NCBI RefSeq assembly: GCF_947179165.1
Contig: NC_077248.1
Span: 8,987,256-9,051,255, forward strand
From: Solanum dulcamara
Lineage: Eukaryota; Streptophyta; Magnoliopsida; Solanales; Solanaceae
Direction: 5' to 3'
Length of the DNA: 64,000 nt
The notes under the pieces were generated by a model that saw only the letters and a list, made by a program, of their open reading frames with translations, made no database searches and was not told where the DNA came from. The first letter of the stretch is position 1. Each line of letters begins with the position of its first letter. Made by a program: the position numbers and the translations under genes. Below, piece after piece: positions 34,211 to 45,970 of this stretch.

Positions 34211-36159
34211 TAAACAGAAAAGAAGTAAGGCCATTCTATGCAGTATTAAGAATTATGATGGCAACTGGAAGAGGGACAATGAGACTATTGGAGAAGCAGC
34301 AGCGCATTATTTCCATAACTCATTCATTGAAAAAGAGCAAATTCCTAATTTTGGAGTTTTCGAGCACATTGACAGACTTGTTACTGATGAAGACAAAAAT
34401 ATGCTCGACATATTTCCAGAAGAAGAGGAAATTAAACATGCGATTATATATAGATCTCAACCCCAATAGTGCTGCTGGTCCGGATGAATTCAATGGATTC
34501 TTCTTCCAGAAGTGTTGGTACGTAATCAATGATGAGTTGATCAATTTTATTCAAAGCTTTTTCTATGGTAAAAGGCTTACTAAACATTTTACTCATACTT
34601 TTGTAGTATTAATCCCTAAAGTAGATGAACCTCCTACCTTTGCACATCTTAGACCTTTAAGCATATCTAATTTCTCTAATAAGATTATTTATAAGATCTT
34701 GGCTATTAGATTGAATAGTTTACTTCCTAAATTAGTAGTCGATAATCAATCAGGGTTCATAAGTAGGAGACATAACTGAGAATATCTTACTTACCCAAGA
34801 GATCATTCATGGTAGTAACAAAGGCAATAAGCAGATCTTGTTTTTAAATTAGATATGGAAAAAAGCTTATGATAGAGTTTCTTAGTTATGCATAATCTTC
34901 CTTCTTAGAAGATTTGGTTTCTCTGAGATCTTTATTGACCTCGCATGGAGATTAGTACCAGATATTTGGTATTCTATCATCATTAATGAGGAAAGAACAA
35001 GTTTTTTTAACTCTACCAGAGGGTTAAAATAGGGTGATCCCTTATCCCCTTCTCTCTTTATTTCAACTGCTGAATTATAATCTAAATTACTCAACAAGTT
35101 ACAGGGACAAATATATAGGCTATAGTATGAACTCTAATGGTCCCAACATTAGCCACTTATCCTATGCGGATGATATCATATTGTTCACTTCTTGGGATAA
35201 TTACTCCCTTAATACTATGCTAAGGCAATTAAAGAAATATAAAGAGGTGTTAGGGTATAAAGTCAACAAGTAAAAAAGATCATTACAGCTTCTCATGTCT
35301 CTAATGACACTCACAATAAAATCAAAAGGGGCAGGCTTCAGGGTAGGTATTTTTCGTTTCACATATCTTAGTTGTCCCATTTATAATGGAAGGAAAATAA
35401 TTACTTACTTTGCAGATATGACATCATCTAAGATTTTAAAAAGAGTTTATGAATGGAAAGTTAATCTCTTATCTTATGGAGGGAAAGCTGTAATCATACA
35501 ACAAGTAATTCATTCTCATACTATGCATTTATTGGTTGTTATGTCTCCACCTAAAACTATTCTAAAGCAAATTGATAAATACTTGTCCAATTTTTTCTAG
35601 GGTCAAAGTGAAGGTAAAAAAAAGTACCATTGGAGTGCTTGGAATAATATTTGCTATTCTAAGGATGAGGAGGGCTTGAGATTTAAATCTTTTACAGATA
35701 TTCAGAACTCTATCATGATTAAGAGGTGGTGGCAATTAGAACTCACAAGTACTTATGGTCTGAATAACTAAAAGCCAAGTATTGCATCAGAATCAATTGT
35801 ATTACTAGGAGATGGAGTTTAGGTCAGTCTCAAAGCTGGAATGAGCTTCTCCAATGTAGAAGTATTGTTGAACCAAATATGCTGTGGAAAATCAGTAATG
35901 GTTCTTCTATATTTTGGTGGGACAATTGGACAATAAGTGGGGCATTAGTTTTACTGTTAGAATCAGGTCCAGGATCAGAAAATACTTCGGTCAAAAACTT
36001 TATGAATGGAAACAAATGAAACATTGATAAGATCGGAGAAACTGTTCCCAAGAACCTACTCAACATCATTGAAAAAGTTCACATTTTTGACTCGAACAAC
36101 ATAAATACACGCATTTGGACTGTCAACAATGATGGTGCCTTCACTTGCTTTTATACTAG
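34210..36159 (+). pseudogene. LINE ORF2 reverse transcriptase, first part
   Basis: RT blocks in order are 'DGNWKRDNETIGEAAAHYF' (about 34255-34310), 'NSAAGPDEFNGFFFQKCW', 'HLRPLSISNFSNKIIYKILA', 'VDNQSGFISRRHN', then 'LDMEKAYDRVSW' and 'GDPLSPSLF' in pieces, and the catalytic 'LSYADDIILFTSWDN' (about 35155-35200). The thumb-like region runs to about 36160. Frameshifts and stops occur about every 200-500 bp. Endonuclease motifs are missing upstream. Plant L1/RTE-like LINE ORF2. Confidence 0.88.
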
Positions 36160-36164
36160 AGAAC

Positions 36165-38332
36165 TGTAACACCCTGTACTATTTTAACTTAGATATATTC
36201 CGAGAATCCAGAGAAAACATAAAAAAGTGGTGAAGTGACCACTTTCCAGTGGCCACGAGTGGAATCTATGATCCGCAGGAGTACCTACGAGTAGTAGGTG
36301 ACCAATCGTAGGTCACCCCAGGACTTAATCAAATTCGAGTTAGTAAGGACCATTCCTACAAGTCTAAGTTATGACTCGTCATTCGTCCTATGACCCATAG
36401 GAGCCCCTCGAAGGTCCAAGAGCACAATTCTAGTAGCTACTAGAATTGTCACCAAGACCCTACGATCAGGGTCTACAATCCGTCTAGGGTTCTATGACCC
36501 ATGGAGAAGGATTTGTAGACCCCCATATCCCCAGTCAAGTCTACGATTGGTCTTCTCGAACTGTTCAAGGGTCGTAGAAGAGAAGTCGTAGACTCCTCAA
36601 GTTCAATTCCAGAATGTCTAGATTTTTGGACTATTTCTTCGAGAGGGACCCTACGGTCTGTAGGAAAGCCATAGACGACCCCGACCAGTTTTTAAGAAGG
36701 ATATTTGGTCCTTCCCCACCTTTTTCAAACAAAATCCAAGACATTTTGGGACTATAATTAGTACCTTATCAGTATCGACATGCCTTTTCTCTCATTAACA
36801 CTTAGAATATTTTGAGATTAAGGATTGAGGAGAAGAGGAGAAGCTAGGTTTCAAGCATTTCAAAAAATTTCTTCGAGTTTCGTCTAGATAATTGATTTTT
36901 TAGGTATGTAAGGCTATCATAACGTTGGACTAAGTTCGTCCACGTTCCCTACATCTTCATTTGGTTAAGTTGAGTTTTGATTGAGTTTCGATGCTAATAA
37001 ATTGAATTTTTAAGTTATCTATATAAATTCTATTGAGTTCTTGTATATATTTAAATATACTCTGATGATTTTCATAAGTTAAGTTCTGGAGATGTGTGTT
37101 CATGTTTGCATTGACATGAATCCTAGTTGAGTTGTGCATTAATTATTTATGCATTGTTTTGAGTTAAAGAATGATTTGTTTCATCTTTTAAATGAGCAAG
37201 AAGTTTTAAGCATAATTTATTACTTGATTTGTGAGTCTTTGTTTCAATGATTTAAGCATGATCTCTATCAAGTCTAAATGAGTTCAAGTATTGAGCAAAT
37301 ATAGTATTTTGAGCATGGGATTGAGAAAGAAGCCCGATGAGTATGAATTAAAGATATAAGAAAGCTAAAAGAAGTATTTTGAGTTCTTACTCACAGTTTA
37401 GTATGAGCATTACATTTCATGTTTTTGGAAGTAGTATTGAGCACCTAGTTGGGCAAGAGTTAATTAACTCTAGTTTCATAAACTACATAGTCAACGTAGG
37501 ATAGGATCATACCAAAAGTCGGGCGACTCCTCATTGCCTCTGAGAAGGCTCATAAGATGAATCCATAAGTTAAAGTTTGCCCCATACCCTAGCAAGGTAT
37601 GAGATGACTCTGGCGACGTGGGCAAAATGTTGTATCATCACGAAGATCATAGTGGTGGTTATCGGTTAGAAAAACTCCCCAAGAAAGTAAAGTTATATTA
37701 TTTTAAGTTGTTTTTGTTGCATTTTTCACCTGATTAAGTTAAACTGACGGTTTACTATATTATCACAACCTTTTGCATATGAGTTACTTCAGTCTTCAGT
37801 TCAACTTACTTATTTTCTTTCTGCCATATTACATACCGTAAATTTCATTTATTGATGTTATACGATGCTGCATCTTTTTACGATGCAGACACATGATTTG
37901 GAGATCATCAACAGACGTATCATTGAGGATCATTCTTCGTCAACTTTTGGTGAGACCTCCTTACATTCGGAGGAACTCTTGAGTCTTACTTTCAGTATTT
38001 ATATATTAGTAATTGAGGTAGCCGTGGGCCTGTCCCGATACCTACTTCAAAGTTAGTTTAGAGAATTCATAGACTAGTCAGATAGAGTTTGAGTTTATTC
38101 AGTTTTATTCATTTGAGCTATGTTTTGAAACAATGAGTTATATTTCATTTATATTTGAGTCTTGAGACATTATTTGTGAAGTTAAGTTTTTATACTTATT
38201 TATGCCTATCTGAGTTATTTTCATGAGTTAAGTCTTCCGCTTAGTGAGTTAGCCAGGACAAGGGTTCGCTTGAAAATCAACAATGATTTTTGAGTACCGG
38301 CCACACCTAGGATGTAGACTCGGGGCACGACA
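36165..38332 (+). mobile_element. Solo LTR, family C, inside the LINE
   Basis: Starts TGTAACACCC and ends GGGCACGACA, flanked by a perfect TSD AGAAC (36160-36164, 38333-38337). LINE coding sequence resumes directly after it. Length 2168 bp. Frame 37865-38056 is inside the LTR and not a gene. Confidence 0.94.
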
Positions 38333-38337
38333 AGAAC

Positions 38338-38830
38338 TCACTAGACAAAAGAACAACAAGAATGATACCTACAAGAATCTGTGGCACAAAGGTATTCCCT
38401 TCAAAATCTCTTTCCTGAATTGGAGGATCCTTAAAAAGAAGTTACCTTTAGATGACACCTTATCCAGATTTGGACAACATGCAGTATCTAGATGCAATTG
38501 TTGTGTTTCTCCTCATTTTGAGACTATATACCATGTTTTTTGCTGAAGGTGAGATAGCCAATAGTGTTTGGAACTATTATGCTAATCATCTGTCCGTGAA
38601 CAATCAAAGTAATACAGTTAGACAGATTTTATGGAATTGGTGGGCACATGATAGCAAGAATGCACTACAAGGATCGATGTATGGTCTAACTAGTGTCTTC
38701 CAAGATTATAACAATCTTCTAAAGGATGCTATTGGATTATATAGAATGGATAAATATAATATGGCCAATTTTAGGATTACGAAAAAGAAACAAGGCATTG
38801 GTTAACTGGGATGGAACAATGATGAATCTG
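38338..38830 (+). pseudogene. LINE ORF2 C-terminal zinc-binding region
   Basis: Continues the RT frame after the LTR: 'YKNLWHKGIPFKISFLNWRI', 'SRCNCCVSPHFETIYHVFC' (zf-RVT, with Cys-x-Cys-Cys and later His/Cys), then 'GEIANSVWNYYANHLSVNN'. It ends near 38805, followed by a short 3' flank cut by Copia-3 at 38885. Confidence 0.85.
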
Positions 38831-38884
38831 TTAGCCTGATAACAAATTCAACATTTGAGAGCTTTATAGATAGGAGGAAACCCC

Positions 38885-39254
38885 TGATAACTCCAGCAGT
38901 GGAGTTTGATCTGAAGGAACAAATGTAGAAGAGGAGCTCGAGAGCTCACGAACAGTGAGGAGAATGTACAGAGAAGAAAGAAGGAAGAAGAAGGTTGTAG
39001 AGAGAAGGAAGAGAAAATGTATAGAGAGAGAAAAATATCTTTTCAGAATGAATTGATACACATACATGCTCTTCAGCTGTACATATACACATATTTATAA
39101 CTTGTACATGTACAGTATTTTGTATTCATACCAACTACTACGTAACTGACTTCTAACTACTCATAACAGTCAACTAACTACTTTTAACTCCTCATGACAA
39201 TATTTCAACCAACTCTAACAACTCTTCAATTCATGGAAGCTTGCTATGTAAACA
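38885..39254 (-). repeat. Copia-3 3' LTR
   Basis: TGATAACTCC at one end and TGTAAACA at the other (read on plus). Differs from the 5' LTR by four substitutions over 370 bp. Confidence 0.95.
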
Positions 39255-39267
39255 CTCCTCTTCAAGC

Positions 39268-40005
39268 TCATGGTTTGAAGAGATTCATCATTCCAAGCTG
39301 GTTCAACAATTGTTGATATTGAGATTTTCCTAGACTTTTGGTGAGTATATCATCTAGTTGGTCCTTTGTGTGTATGAAGTTAGTTTTCAGCATTCCTTGA
39401 CATATTCTTTCCCTTACAAAATGGCAATCTATATCAATATGTTTGGTTCTCTCATGAAAGATGGGATTGGCAGCAATCTGAATAGCAGCTTTGCTATCAC
39501 AGAACATATTGACAGGCAATTCAATTTGGACTCCCTGCTCTTTAAACAGACTTACCAACCAGGTGATCTCAGCTGCACAGTTGGCCATGCTTCTAAACTC
39601 AGCCTCTGCTGAGCTTCTGGACACTGTCTCTTGTTTCTTAGATTTCCAAGAGATTAGTGATCCTCCAAACTTTACTAAGTATTCAGTGACAGACCTTCTT
39701 GTTTCCAGACAAGCACCTCAATCTGAATCACAGTAGGCAGTTAGTGTATTTGTATCTTTAGATGACATTAGCAGCCCAAGGCCTAGAGCTTCCTTGAAGT
39801 ACCTGACAACTCTCAATGCTGATTCCATATGTGACTGCTTAGCCCTGTGCATGTATTGGCTCAACACCTGAACTGGGAAGGCTATATCAGGCCTGGTCAT
39901 GGTGAGGTACAGGAGTCTTCCCATAAGTCTTTGGTACATTTCAGGTTGCTGCAGTGGTTGGTCATCAACTCTGCCTTCATGTGAAATGTGTTCATCATAT
40001 TTCAC
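39268..40005 (-). pseudogene. Copia-3 RNase H and connection
   Basis: 39718-40005 carries the connection ('MYQRLMGRLLYLTMTRPDIA'). 39268-39624 carries RNase H ('MSRSSAEAEFRSMANCAAE', 'MFCDSKAAIQIAANP', 'FHERTKHIDIDCHFVRERI'). The segments are offset by a small frameshift between about 39620 and 39720. The frame ends 'LLNQLGMMNLFKP', close to the purine tract, as expected for the end of a Copia pol. Confidence 0.85.
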
Positions 40006-40171
40006 TGATGTAAGCTTTTATTTTGTTCTAGTGGTGTTCCTGCAGGTTTAGCTCCTCCTAGCCCACATTTAGCAATTAATTCTAGTGCATATTTTCTCTG
40101 AGATATGTGGATACCTTGACTGGATCTAGCACACTCAATGCACAGGAAAAACTTCAACTCACCTAAGTCTT

Positions 40172-40830
40172 TCATTTTGAATTGCTTTTGTAGGTCTTTT
40201 TTGTATCCTCTACTAGGCCAGTGTTACTACCTGTAACCAGTAAGTCATCCACATAGACAAGCACAATAAGTATATCACTATTAACTTGCCTGGTAAATAG
40301 GGAGTAGTCATGATGGCTTTGATGAAACCCCAACTTCAGCAAGGACTCAGTCAACTTTAAGTTCCACTGCCTGAGGGCTTGTTTGAGTCCATACAAGGAC
40401 TTATGGAGTTTGCAGACCTTGGTATTGGACTCCCCCTGTCTAGAAAACCCATCAGGGACAGTCATGTACACCTCCTCCAGCAGGTCCCCATTGAGAAAGG
40501 CATTGTGGACATCCATTTGATGAATGAACCACCCCCTAGAAGCAGCAAGGGCCACAATAGCTCTGACAGTGACCATTTTTGCAACTGGACTGAAGGTTTC
40601 ACTATAGTCTAGACCTTCTTGTTGATTGAACCCTTTTGCCACCAGTCTAGCTTTCAGCCTTTCAACCTCACCTGTGGATTTATATTTGACTTTGTATATC
40701 CATTTACAGCCAATAGGTCTCTTGCCAGGAGGTAAATCAACTAGGGACCAGGTATGATTAGCCTCGAAAGCATCAATTTCCAACTGCATTACCTGAACCC
40801 ATTGAGGATCAAGAGAGGCAGCTTTATAGG
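40172..40830 (-). pseudogene. Copia-3 reverse transcriptase
   Basis: An open frame of 205 codons (40172-40789) preceded in frame by 'EPTSYKAASLDPQWVQ'. It contains 'KPIGCKWIYKVKYKSTGEVE'-like palm entry text ('GKRPIGCKWIYKVKYK'), motif A 'HQMDVHNAFLNGDLLEEVYM', and the catalytic 'LIVLVYVDDLLVTGSN'. A stop follows at 40172, where the Copia frame would continue into 'KDLGEL'-type text in another frame. Catalytic residues are intact. Confidence 0.88.
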
Positions 40831-40981
40831 AGGTGGGTTCAGTGATGGCTGAGTATGCAGCTAGACAAGTATTGTAAGAAGGAGATATATGAGAGTGGGA
40901 TATATGTGCAGAAATAGGATAGGAACAAGAGTTGCTTGTAGGGATTGTGATAAAGTCTTGAAGCCAGGATGGTGGCTTACT

Positions 40982-41583
40982 TTATCTGGAGGATTTTCGA
41001 GAAGGGACAGGTGGGGAAGGAGGCTGAGACTGGAGGTTTTCAGGAGGCTGAGACTGGAGGTTCTTAGGAGATTGTTGGAGGGAGTCTGAGTGTGGATTTG
41101 GAGAGGTATAAGAGGAGTCTAGAAGTGTGAGAACTAGGAATAAGGGGTTAGAGGATACTTGGACATCTTTGAAAGGGAAAATGTCTTCTTTGAACACTGC
41201 ATGTTTGTTCACAAAAAATGACTTGGAGTAGAGATCATACAAGAGGTATACTTTTTTGGATGGGGAGTAACCCATAAGGACAGCTGGTATGGCTCTAGGA
41301 GAAAATTTGTCAAGAATATGTGGGCATGTGGCATAACAGAGACAGCAAAGACTTTAATGTGAGCTAGAGGGGGGGGATGTAGATGAAGTAGCTCAAATGG
41401 GGTTCTGAACTGAAGCAGTTTTGAGGGAATTCTATTAATAAGGTAGACTGCAGTGGTGACACATTCACCCCAGAATTTTAAAGGTACAAAGAATTGGAAC
41501 CTGAGTGCCCTGGCTATCTCCAGAATAGTTCTATACTTCCTTTCAGCAACTCTATTTTGTTGAAGAGTATAAACACAGGTACT
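40982..41583 (-). pseudogene. Copia-3 integrase C-terminal part and linker
   Basis: After the TAG at 41584 the same frame gives 'STCVYTLQQNRVAERKYRTI', holding the third integrase acid (Glu of ERK). A change of frame then leads to 'GYSPSKKVYLLYDLYSKSFF' (40982-41275) and a Pro/Ser-rich linker with a repeated 'PKNLQSQPPENLQSQPP' motif, closed by a stop. Confidence 0.8.
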
Positions 41584-42900
41584 CTAATGGAGAATGCCAA
41601 GTGTAGAGAGCATGGTCTGAAATGCAGTGCTAAGGAATTCACTTCCATTATCAGTTCTCAGAGTTTTTACAGTTGTGGAGAACAAGTTATGAACCTGTGT
41701 GAAAAAATTTCTTAACACCACAATTGTGTCAGACTTAGAAGCTATAAGAAAGATCCAAGTAAACCTGGAGTAATCATCAACCACAGTCACAAAGTATTTC
41801 TTTCCATCATGAGTGGGTACCCTATAGGGACCCCAAATATCACAATGAACAAGTTCAAATACAGCATTGGACACATGAGAACTTATAGGAAAAGGGAGTT
41901 TAGTTTGCTTAGCAAGTGGGCAAACAGTACAGGTAGAATGTTCATTGTCTAGAACCTCAATACTGGAGGATTTCTTTATTACATCTATAGGAACATGACC
42001 TAGTCGTAAATGCCATAGAGTGGCTGAGACAGGTCTGCTAACTAAGGTGACACTGCTACTTGTGGAGAGTTTAGGAGGTACACTTGGGAACTGAGTTAAA
42101 CAACCATTGGCTGCCTTTGGACTTCCTTCCTTCAGAATGTAGAGCCCTTGATCCTCTTTACCAATCCCCTTGACCTGACCACTGAAGAGATCCTGGAAAA
42201 CACAGAAGTCATGGAAGAAGGCTGCCATACATTTGAGTTCTTTGGTGAGTTGTGATACATATATAAGGTTACACTTGAAGTCAGGAACAAATAGAACATT
42301 GCTAATAGAGTGATTCCCAAGAATATGTGTACTTCCAACATGTGAGACTGACACAGCATTTCCAGTTGGTAACATTACTTGTCTTCTCTCAGATGGTGGT
42401 ACAGTGTGAAAGTTATTTAGAAGTTTAGTCTTAGAAGTCATATGATTTGTTGCTCCAATATCAACTATCCAACTTTTGTCTATATATTTAGATACTAAAG
42501 CCGATAGAGCACTACTTGTTGTAGCTGCTTTAGCTGAGTGTTCTCCTTCATTTTCACCTCCTTTGGCCAGCATCTGTAGGATTTGATGGTATTGATCCTG
42601 TGTGAAGAAGGCTGTAGGTGTAGATGTGTCAACTTGTGAACCTCCACACTGAGTAACCTCAGCCTGATTGGCATATGAACTGGAATTGAGCTGTTCCCTC
42701 TTCTTTTTTGACTTCCACCCAACCGGATAGCCTTTCACTTTAAAACATTGTTCCTTGGAGTGTCCCCTGTAACCACAGACCTCACACACAAGGATTGACT
42801 TCTGGAATTTTTGTGGCTTGTATTGGTTGTTATAGTGTCCCCTTCCTGGGTTGCCATCACCTCTTGGTTGATGGCCAAAACTGCCTCCTTGATTAGAACC
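41584..42900 (-). pseudogene. Copia-3 zinc knuckle, protease and integrase core
   Basis: A long open frame: the knuckle 'CEVCGYRGHSKEQC' (42742-42786) is complete CCHC. Protease 'SWIVDIGATNHMTSK' has Ile where Ser is usual in DSG, but keeps Asp. Pre-integrase is 'LWHLRLGHVPIDVIKKSSS'. Integrase has 'VHCDIWGPYRVP' and 'LRTDNGSEFLS'. It ends at TAG (41584), a likely single nonsense change in the 'GILHQS' context. It is one frame away from gag: the Gly/Asn-rich text 'GSNQGGSFGHQPRGDGN' upstream of the knuckle is in this frame. Confidence 0.9.
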
Positions 42901-43721
42901 ATTTCCTCTTTTTTACTGAATAGAGCAGTGTATTCAACTGTTCCAGAATTAACACTTTCATGACCTGTACTTGCCAGGTTTCTTTGGCTTTCATGGTCTA
43001 CTATCAGAGAGTCGGCCTTGTTTAGGTTGGGGATTGGAGTCTGCATCAATATCTGACCTCTAGCAGCTGAATATGATTCATTGAGTCCCATAAGAAACTC
43101 AAGCAATCTCTGGTATTCAAAGTGTTCTTGGAACCTTTTTGATTCAGCACAAGAGCACCCTAGGCATGGCATGATAGAGTCAAACTCATTCCACAATCCT
43201 CTTAGGTGAGTGTAATACTCTGTAACAGTCATAGTTCCTTGAGTGAAACTATGAATTTCCTTGTGCAGTTGGAAGGCATGTGCGCCATTAATTTTGTCAA
43301 ATCTTTCTTTTAGATCACTCCATACCTTGTGTGCATCACCAGCATAAACAATACTACTCAATAGGTCGGGTGCAACACCATTCATTATCCAAGACAACAC
43401 TACAACATTACACTTTTCCCACATATCAAACAGCTCAGGTGCAAACTGAGCCTTAGGAAATCTTCCATCAACGAAACCTAATTTACCTTTTCCTAGGAGT
43501 CCAATTCGCATAGATCTACTCCAGATAGCATAGTTCTCAAAGCCCGTAAGCTGTAGAGAGATTAGAGAGCTACCTGGAGTGTCATTCGGATGGAGATAGA
43601 GGGGATGATTGTGACCTACACTCGGAACTTCATAGCTGGTTGGACCAGCAGTTGCATGTGCTCCGTTTAGGTTTGCACCTCCAGTTTCCATAGATCCCGA
43701 CGTAGCTTCAGTTGTATACAT
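42735..43721 (-). pseudogene. Copia-3 gag
   Basis: Starts at ATG 43721, about 95 bp after the primer site. Gag text 'SLISLQLTGFENYAIWSRSM', 'KLGFVDGRF', 'MWEKCNVVVLSWIMNGVAPD' and 'EYYTHLRGLWNEFDSIMPC' is the UBN2-type Copia gag. In an A-run near 42910 the reading frame slips by one nucleotide, so the Gly-rich and knuckle part is out of frame. That is one of only a few lesions in this element. Confidence 0.9.
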
Positions 43722-43815
43722 CTCTACTGACAGCTTGAACTTTAGATCGTCGGTTGACCTCTTCTCCTAGATTCTAGGTCGCCGATTGAGCTTCTTCTGC
43801 CCTAAGGTCCTTGAA

Positions 43816-43828
43816 GGCTCTGATACCA
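43816..43828 (-). other. Copia-3 primer-binding site
   Basis: Minus-strand TGGTATCAGAGCC directly after the 5' LTR, complementary to the 3' end of initiator Met tRNA. Confidence 0.95.
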
Positions 43829-44198
43829 TGATAACTCCAGCAGTGGAGTTTGATCTGAAGGAACAAATGAAGAAGAGGAGCTCGAGAGCTCACGAACAGT
43901 GAGGAGAATGTACAGAGAAGAAAGAAGGAAGAAGAAGGTTGTAGAGAGAAGGAAGAGAAAATGTATATAGAGAGAAAAATATCTTTTCAGAATGAATTGA
44001 TACACATACATGCTCTTCAGCTGTACATATACACATATTTATAACTTGTACATGTACAGTATTTTGTATTCATACCAACTACTACGTAACTGACTTCTAA
44101 CTACTCATAACAGTCAACTAACTACTTTTAACTCCTCATAACAATATTTCAACCAACTCTAACAACTCTTCAATTCATGGAAGCTTGCTATGTCAACA
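43829..44198 (-). repeat. Copia-3 5' LTR
   Basis: 370 bp, near-identical to 38885-39254. It is followed by the ACCCC duplication and the remaining LINE 3' sequence. Confidence 0.95.
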
Positions 44199-44203
44199 AC
44201 CCC

Positions 44204-45960
44204 CCAACTAGCAGGAATGGCATGTCATTCCCAATTTTTTTTTGAAAAATTGTATGTGAAAATTTTAAAATTTTCATGTTTGACAATATTTAACTGCGGA
44301 TATTAATTAAGAATACGATAATAATATTTATCATCAAAATACAATTGATTACTTATTTATGTTTAAACTAACATAAAAAATTTCCAAATAATGTATATCT
44401 GATGTTAATAAAGTGAGAGCATAAACAAGGACACTAAAAAATAAGATAGAAGGAGAAAGAAGAAAAAGAAGAAGAAGAACGAGCTTCTCAAATTTGGATA
44501 GTTACAAGGGGAGAACTAGCTTTGTTGTATAATCATTATTCATAGATGAGTTCATGAAATATATAACATCATTAAATAGAATAAAAAGGAAACCACTATC
44601 TAACTATCAGGACTCAATACAAAATCTATAGCTAAAGATGAAGGGAATCCATCTATCGATCGTATCCCTTTCATGATATAGCAGGAATAATGTAGCTAGC
44701 AATTGTTTAGAAGGGGAGGAGGCATGTTTAAACACACGGTATATTGTGCGTGAAAAGTAAAAATTAAATATCTAGGGACAAAGTTGGTTGTGGTTAAAAA
44801 ATTTTTAAATAAATTGACTCTGTAATTTGGTATTGATAAAAAAAATAACTAAATAAAATAGTTTTCAACTATTTTTAATTAGAACAAATATTTAAATATC
44901 TAAAATTATATTTTATTCAAACAAAATAGTTGCAGCTTTCAAAATTAAAATTGATAAAATCTTACCTAAGATCGGTAATGTCTCAAGAGAAATCAAATGG
45001 ACTAGCTGCACTAAACCAAAAATAATCTTTAGCGGTAATTAATTAACGTCAATAATTTAATTGTTACTAAATATGCTTTTTTAAAGGCAATTAGTAGTGT
45101 CAATTGCAATTTAGCATTTGTAAATGCCCTTAAACCTATAGAGACATTGGATCCAATGACAATTAACTAATGTCGTTAACGAATTTAGTACTCGTTAATA
45201 ATGTGCATATTTATTGGCGCGAAAAATTATTTTTATTGTAGTTCTAATAAATTGAAAAAAGATACTAGAAAAATTATAACAGTAACTTCACATCTCAAAA
45301 AGTAAAAGAAAATAGACTTTAAATAAAAAATTAATTATACAAAAAAATCAAAAAAAGAAAAAAAAAACTTAAGGCCTCTTATTAATGGCTTTAGACCAAC
45401 AAGTTCTTTGAATTGCCCCTACTGAAAATCTCTTATTAAGAAATTTAGAAAAACACTTGTCACTTCGACATAACTTTTGTTGGTCTTGTTCAACATCTTT
45501 TTATTCTCATATATAATTTTAAGCTTTCTTCCATGCCTTGTATGGTAAAATAAACAAATTGATAAATTTGAAACATCAAATTCTCCATTTGTCTCATAAG
45601 AAATAATAATTGATATGGATATTTTATCATAATATTCATAATAATTAATATTTAATTTGAGATCTTAAAAAATAATTAATGCCAAGGATAAAACATGAAA
45701 AATAAATTTTTTAATATACTAAAAGTGATAAATAAAAGTAAAATATATATTTAATATAATGAATTAGTACAAGGGAACAAAAAAACTAATTATACACAAT
45801 GGCATATATACCCACATGTAGCAAAGAGTAGTCAGTCAAACACCCTTCATAAAGCAATTATACCATGTACATAAAAAAATACAAAATATATAAATAAAAA
45901 ATATTTTTCATACATATATATTAGATCTTGAAAACCCTTAATAAAATTTCTGACTTCATC
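44204..45960. other. A+T-rich spacer, LINE 3' flank at left
   Basis: The first ~50 bp ('ccaactagcaggaatggca' and a T-run) continue the LINE 3' flank. 45000-45240 has MITE-like text with 'aattaacgtcaataatttaa' and GC-balanced ends, but no clear TIR was confirmed. No gene is seen. Confidence 0.45.
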
Positions 45961-45970
45961 ATTAATTATA

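Larger units (their letters stand above)
32960..38884 (+). mobile_element. LINE retrotransposon, 5' part inverted, interrupted
   Basis: An ORF1-type protein lies on the minus strand at 33064 to about 33945, and the ORF2 reverse transcriptase on the plus strand from about 34210. The RT half is cut by a solo LTR at 36165-38332 and its 3' end by Copia-3 at 38885. A residual 3' flank continues after 44198. The endonuclease domain expected at the start of ORF2 is not found. The arrangement fits a LINE copy whose 5' end was inverted on insertion, with loss at the junction. Outer ends and TSD are not resolved. Confidence 0.75.
38885..44198 (-). mobile_element. Copia-3: young full-length Ty1/copia element
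   Basis: Perfect TSD ACCCC (38880-38884, 44199-44203). The two 370-bp LTRs (38885-39254, 43829-44198) differ at four positions by eye. A perfect initiator-Met primer site, TGGTATCAGAGCC on the minus strand, is at 43816-43828, and the purine tract is at 39255-39266. gag, PR, INT, RT and RNase H are all present with few lesions. It is inserted in the LINE 3' end. Confidence 0.96.

Noticed and set aside
36957..37139. Minus frame of 60 codons
   Set aside because: Lies in the solo LTR 36165-38332; no homology recognised.
43802..44011. Minus frame of 69 codons repeated at 38864-39067
   Set aside because: It is the Copia-3 LTR read on the minus strand at both ends of the element.
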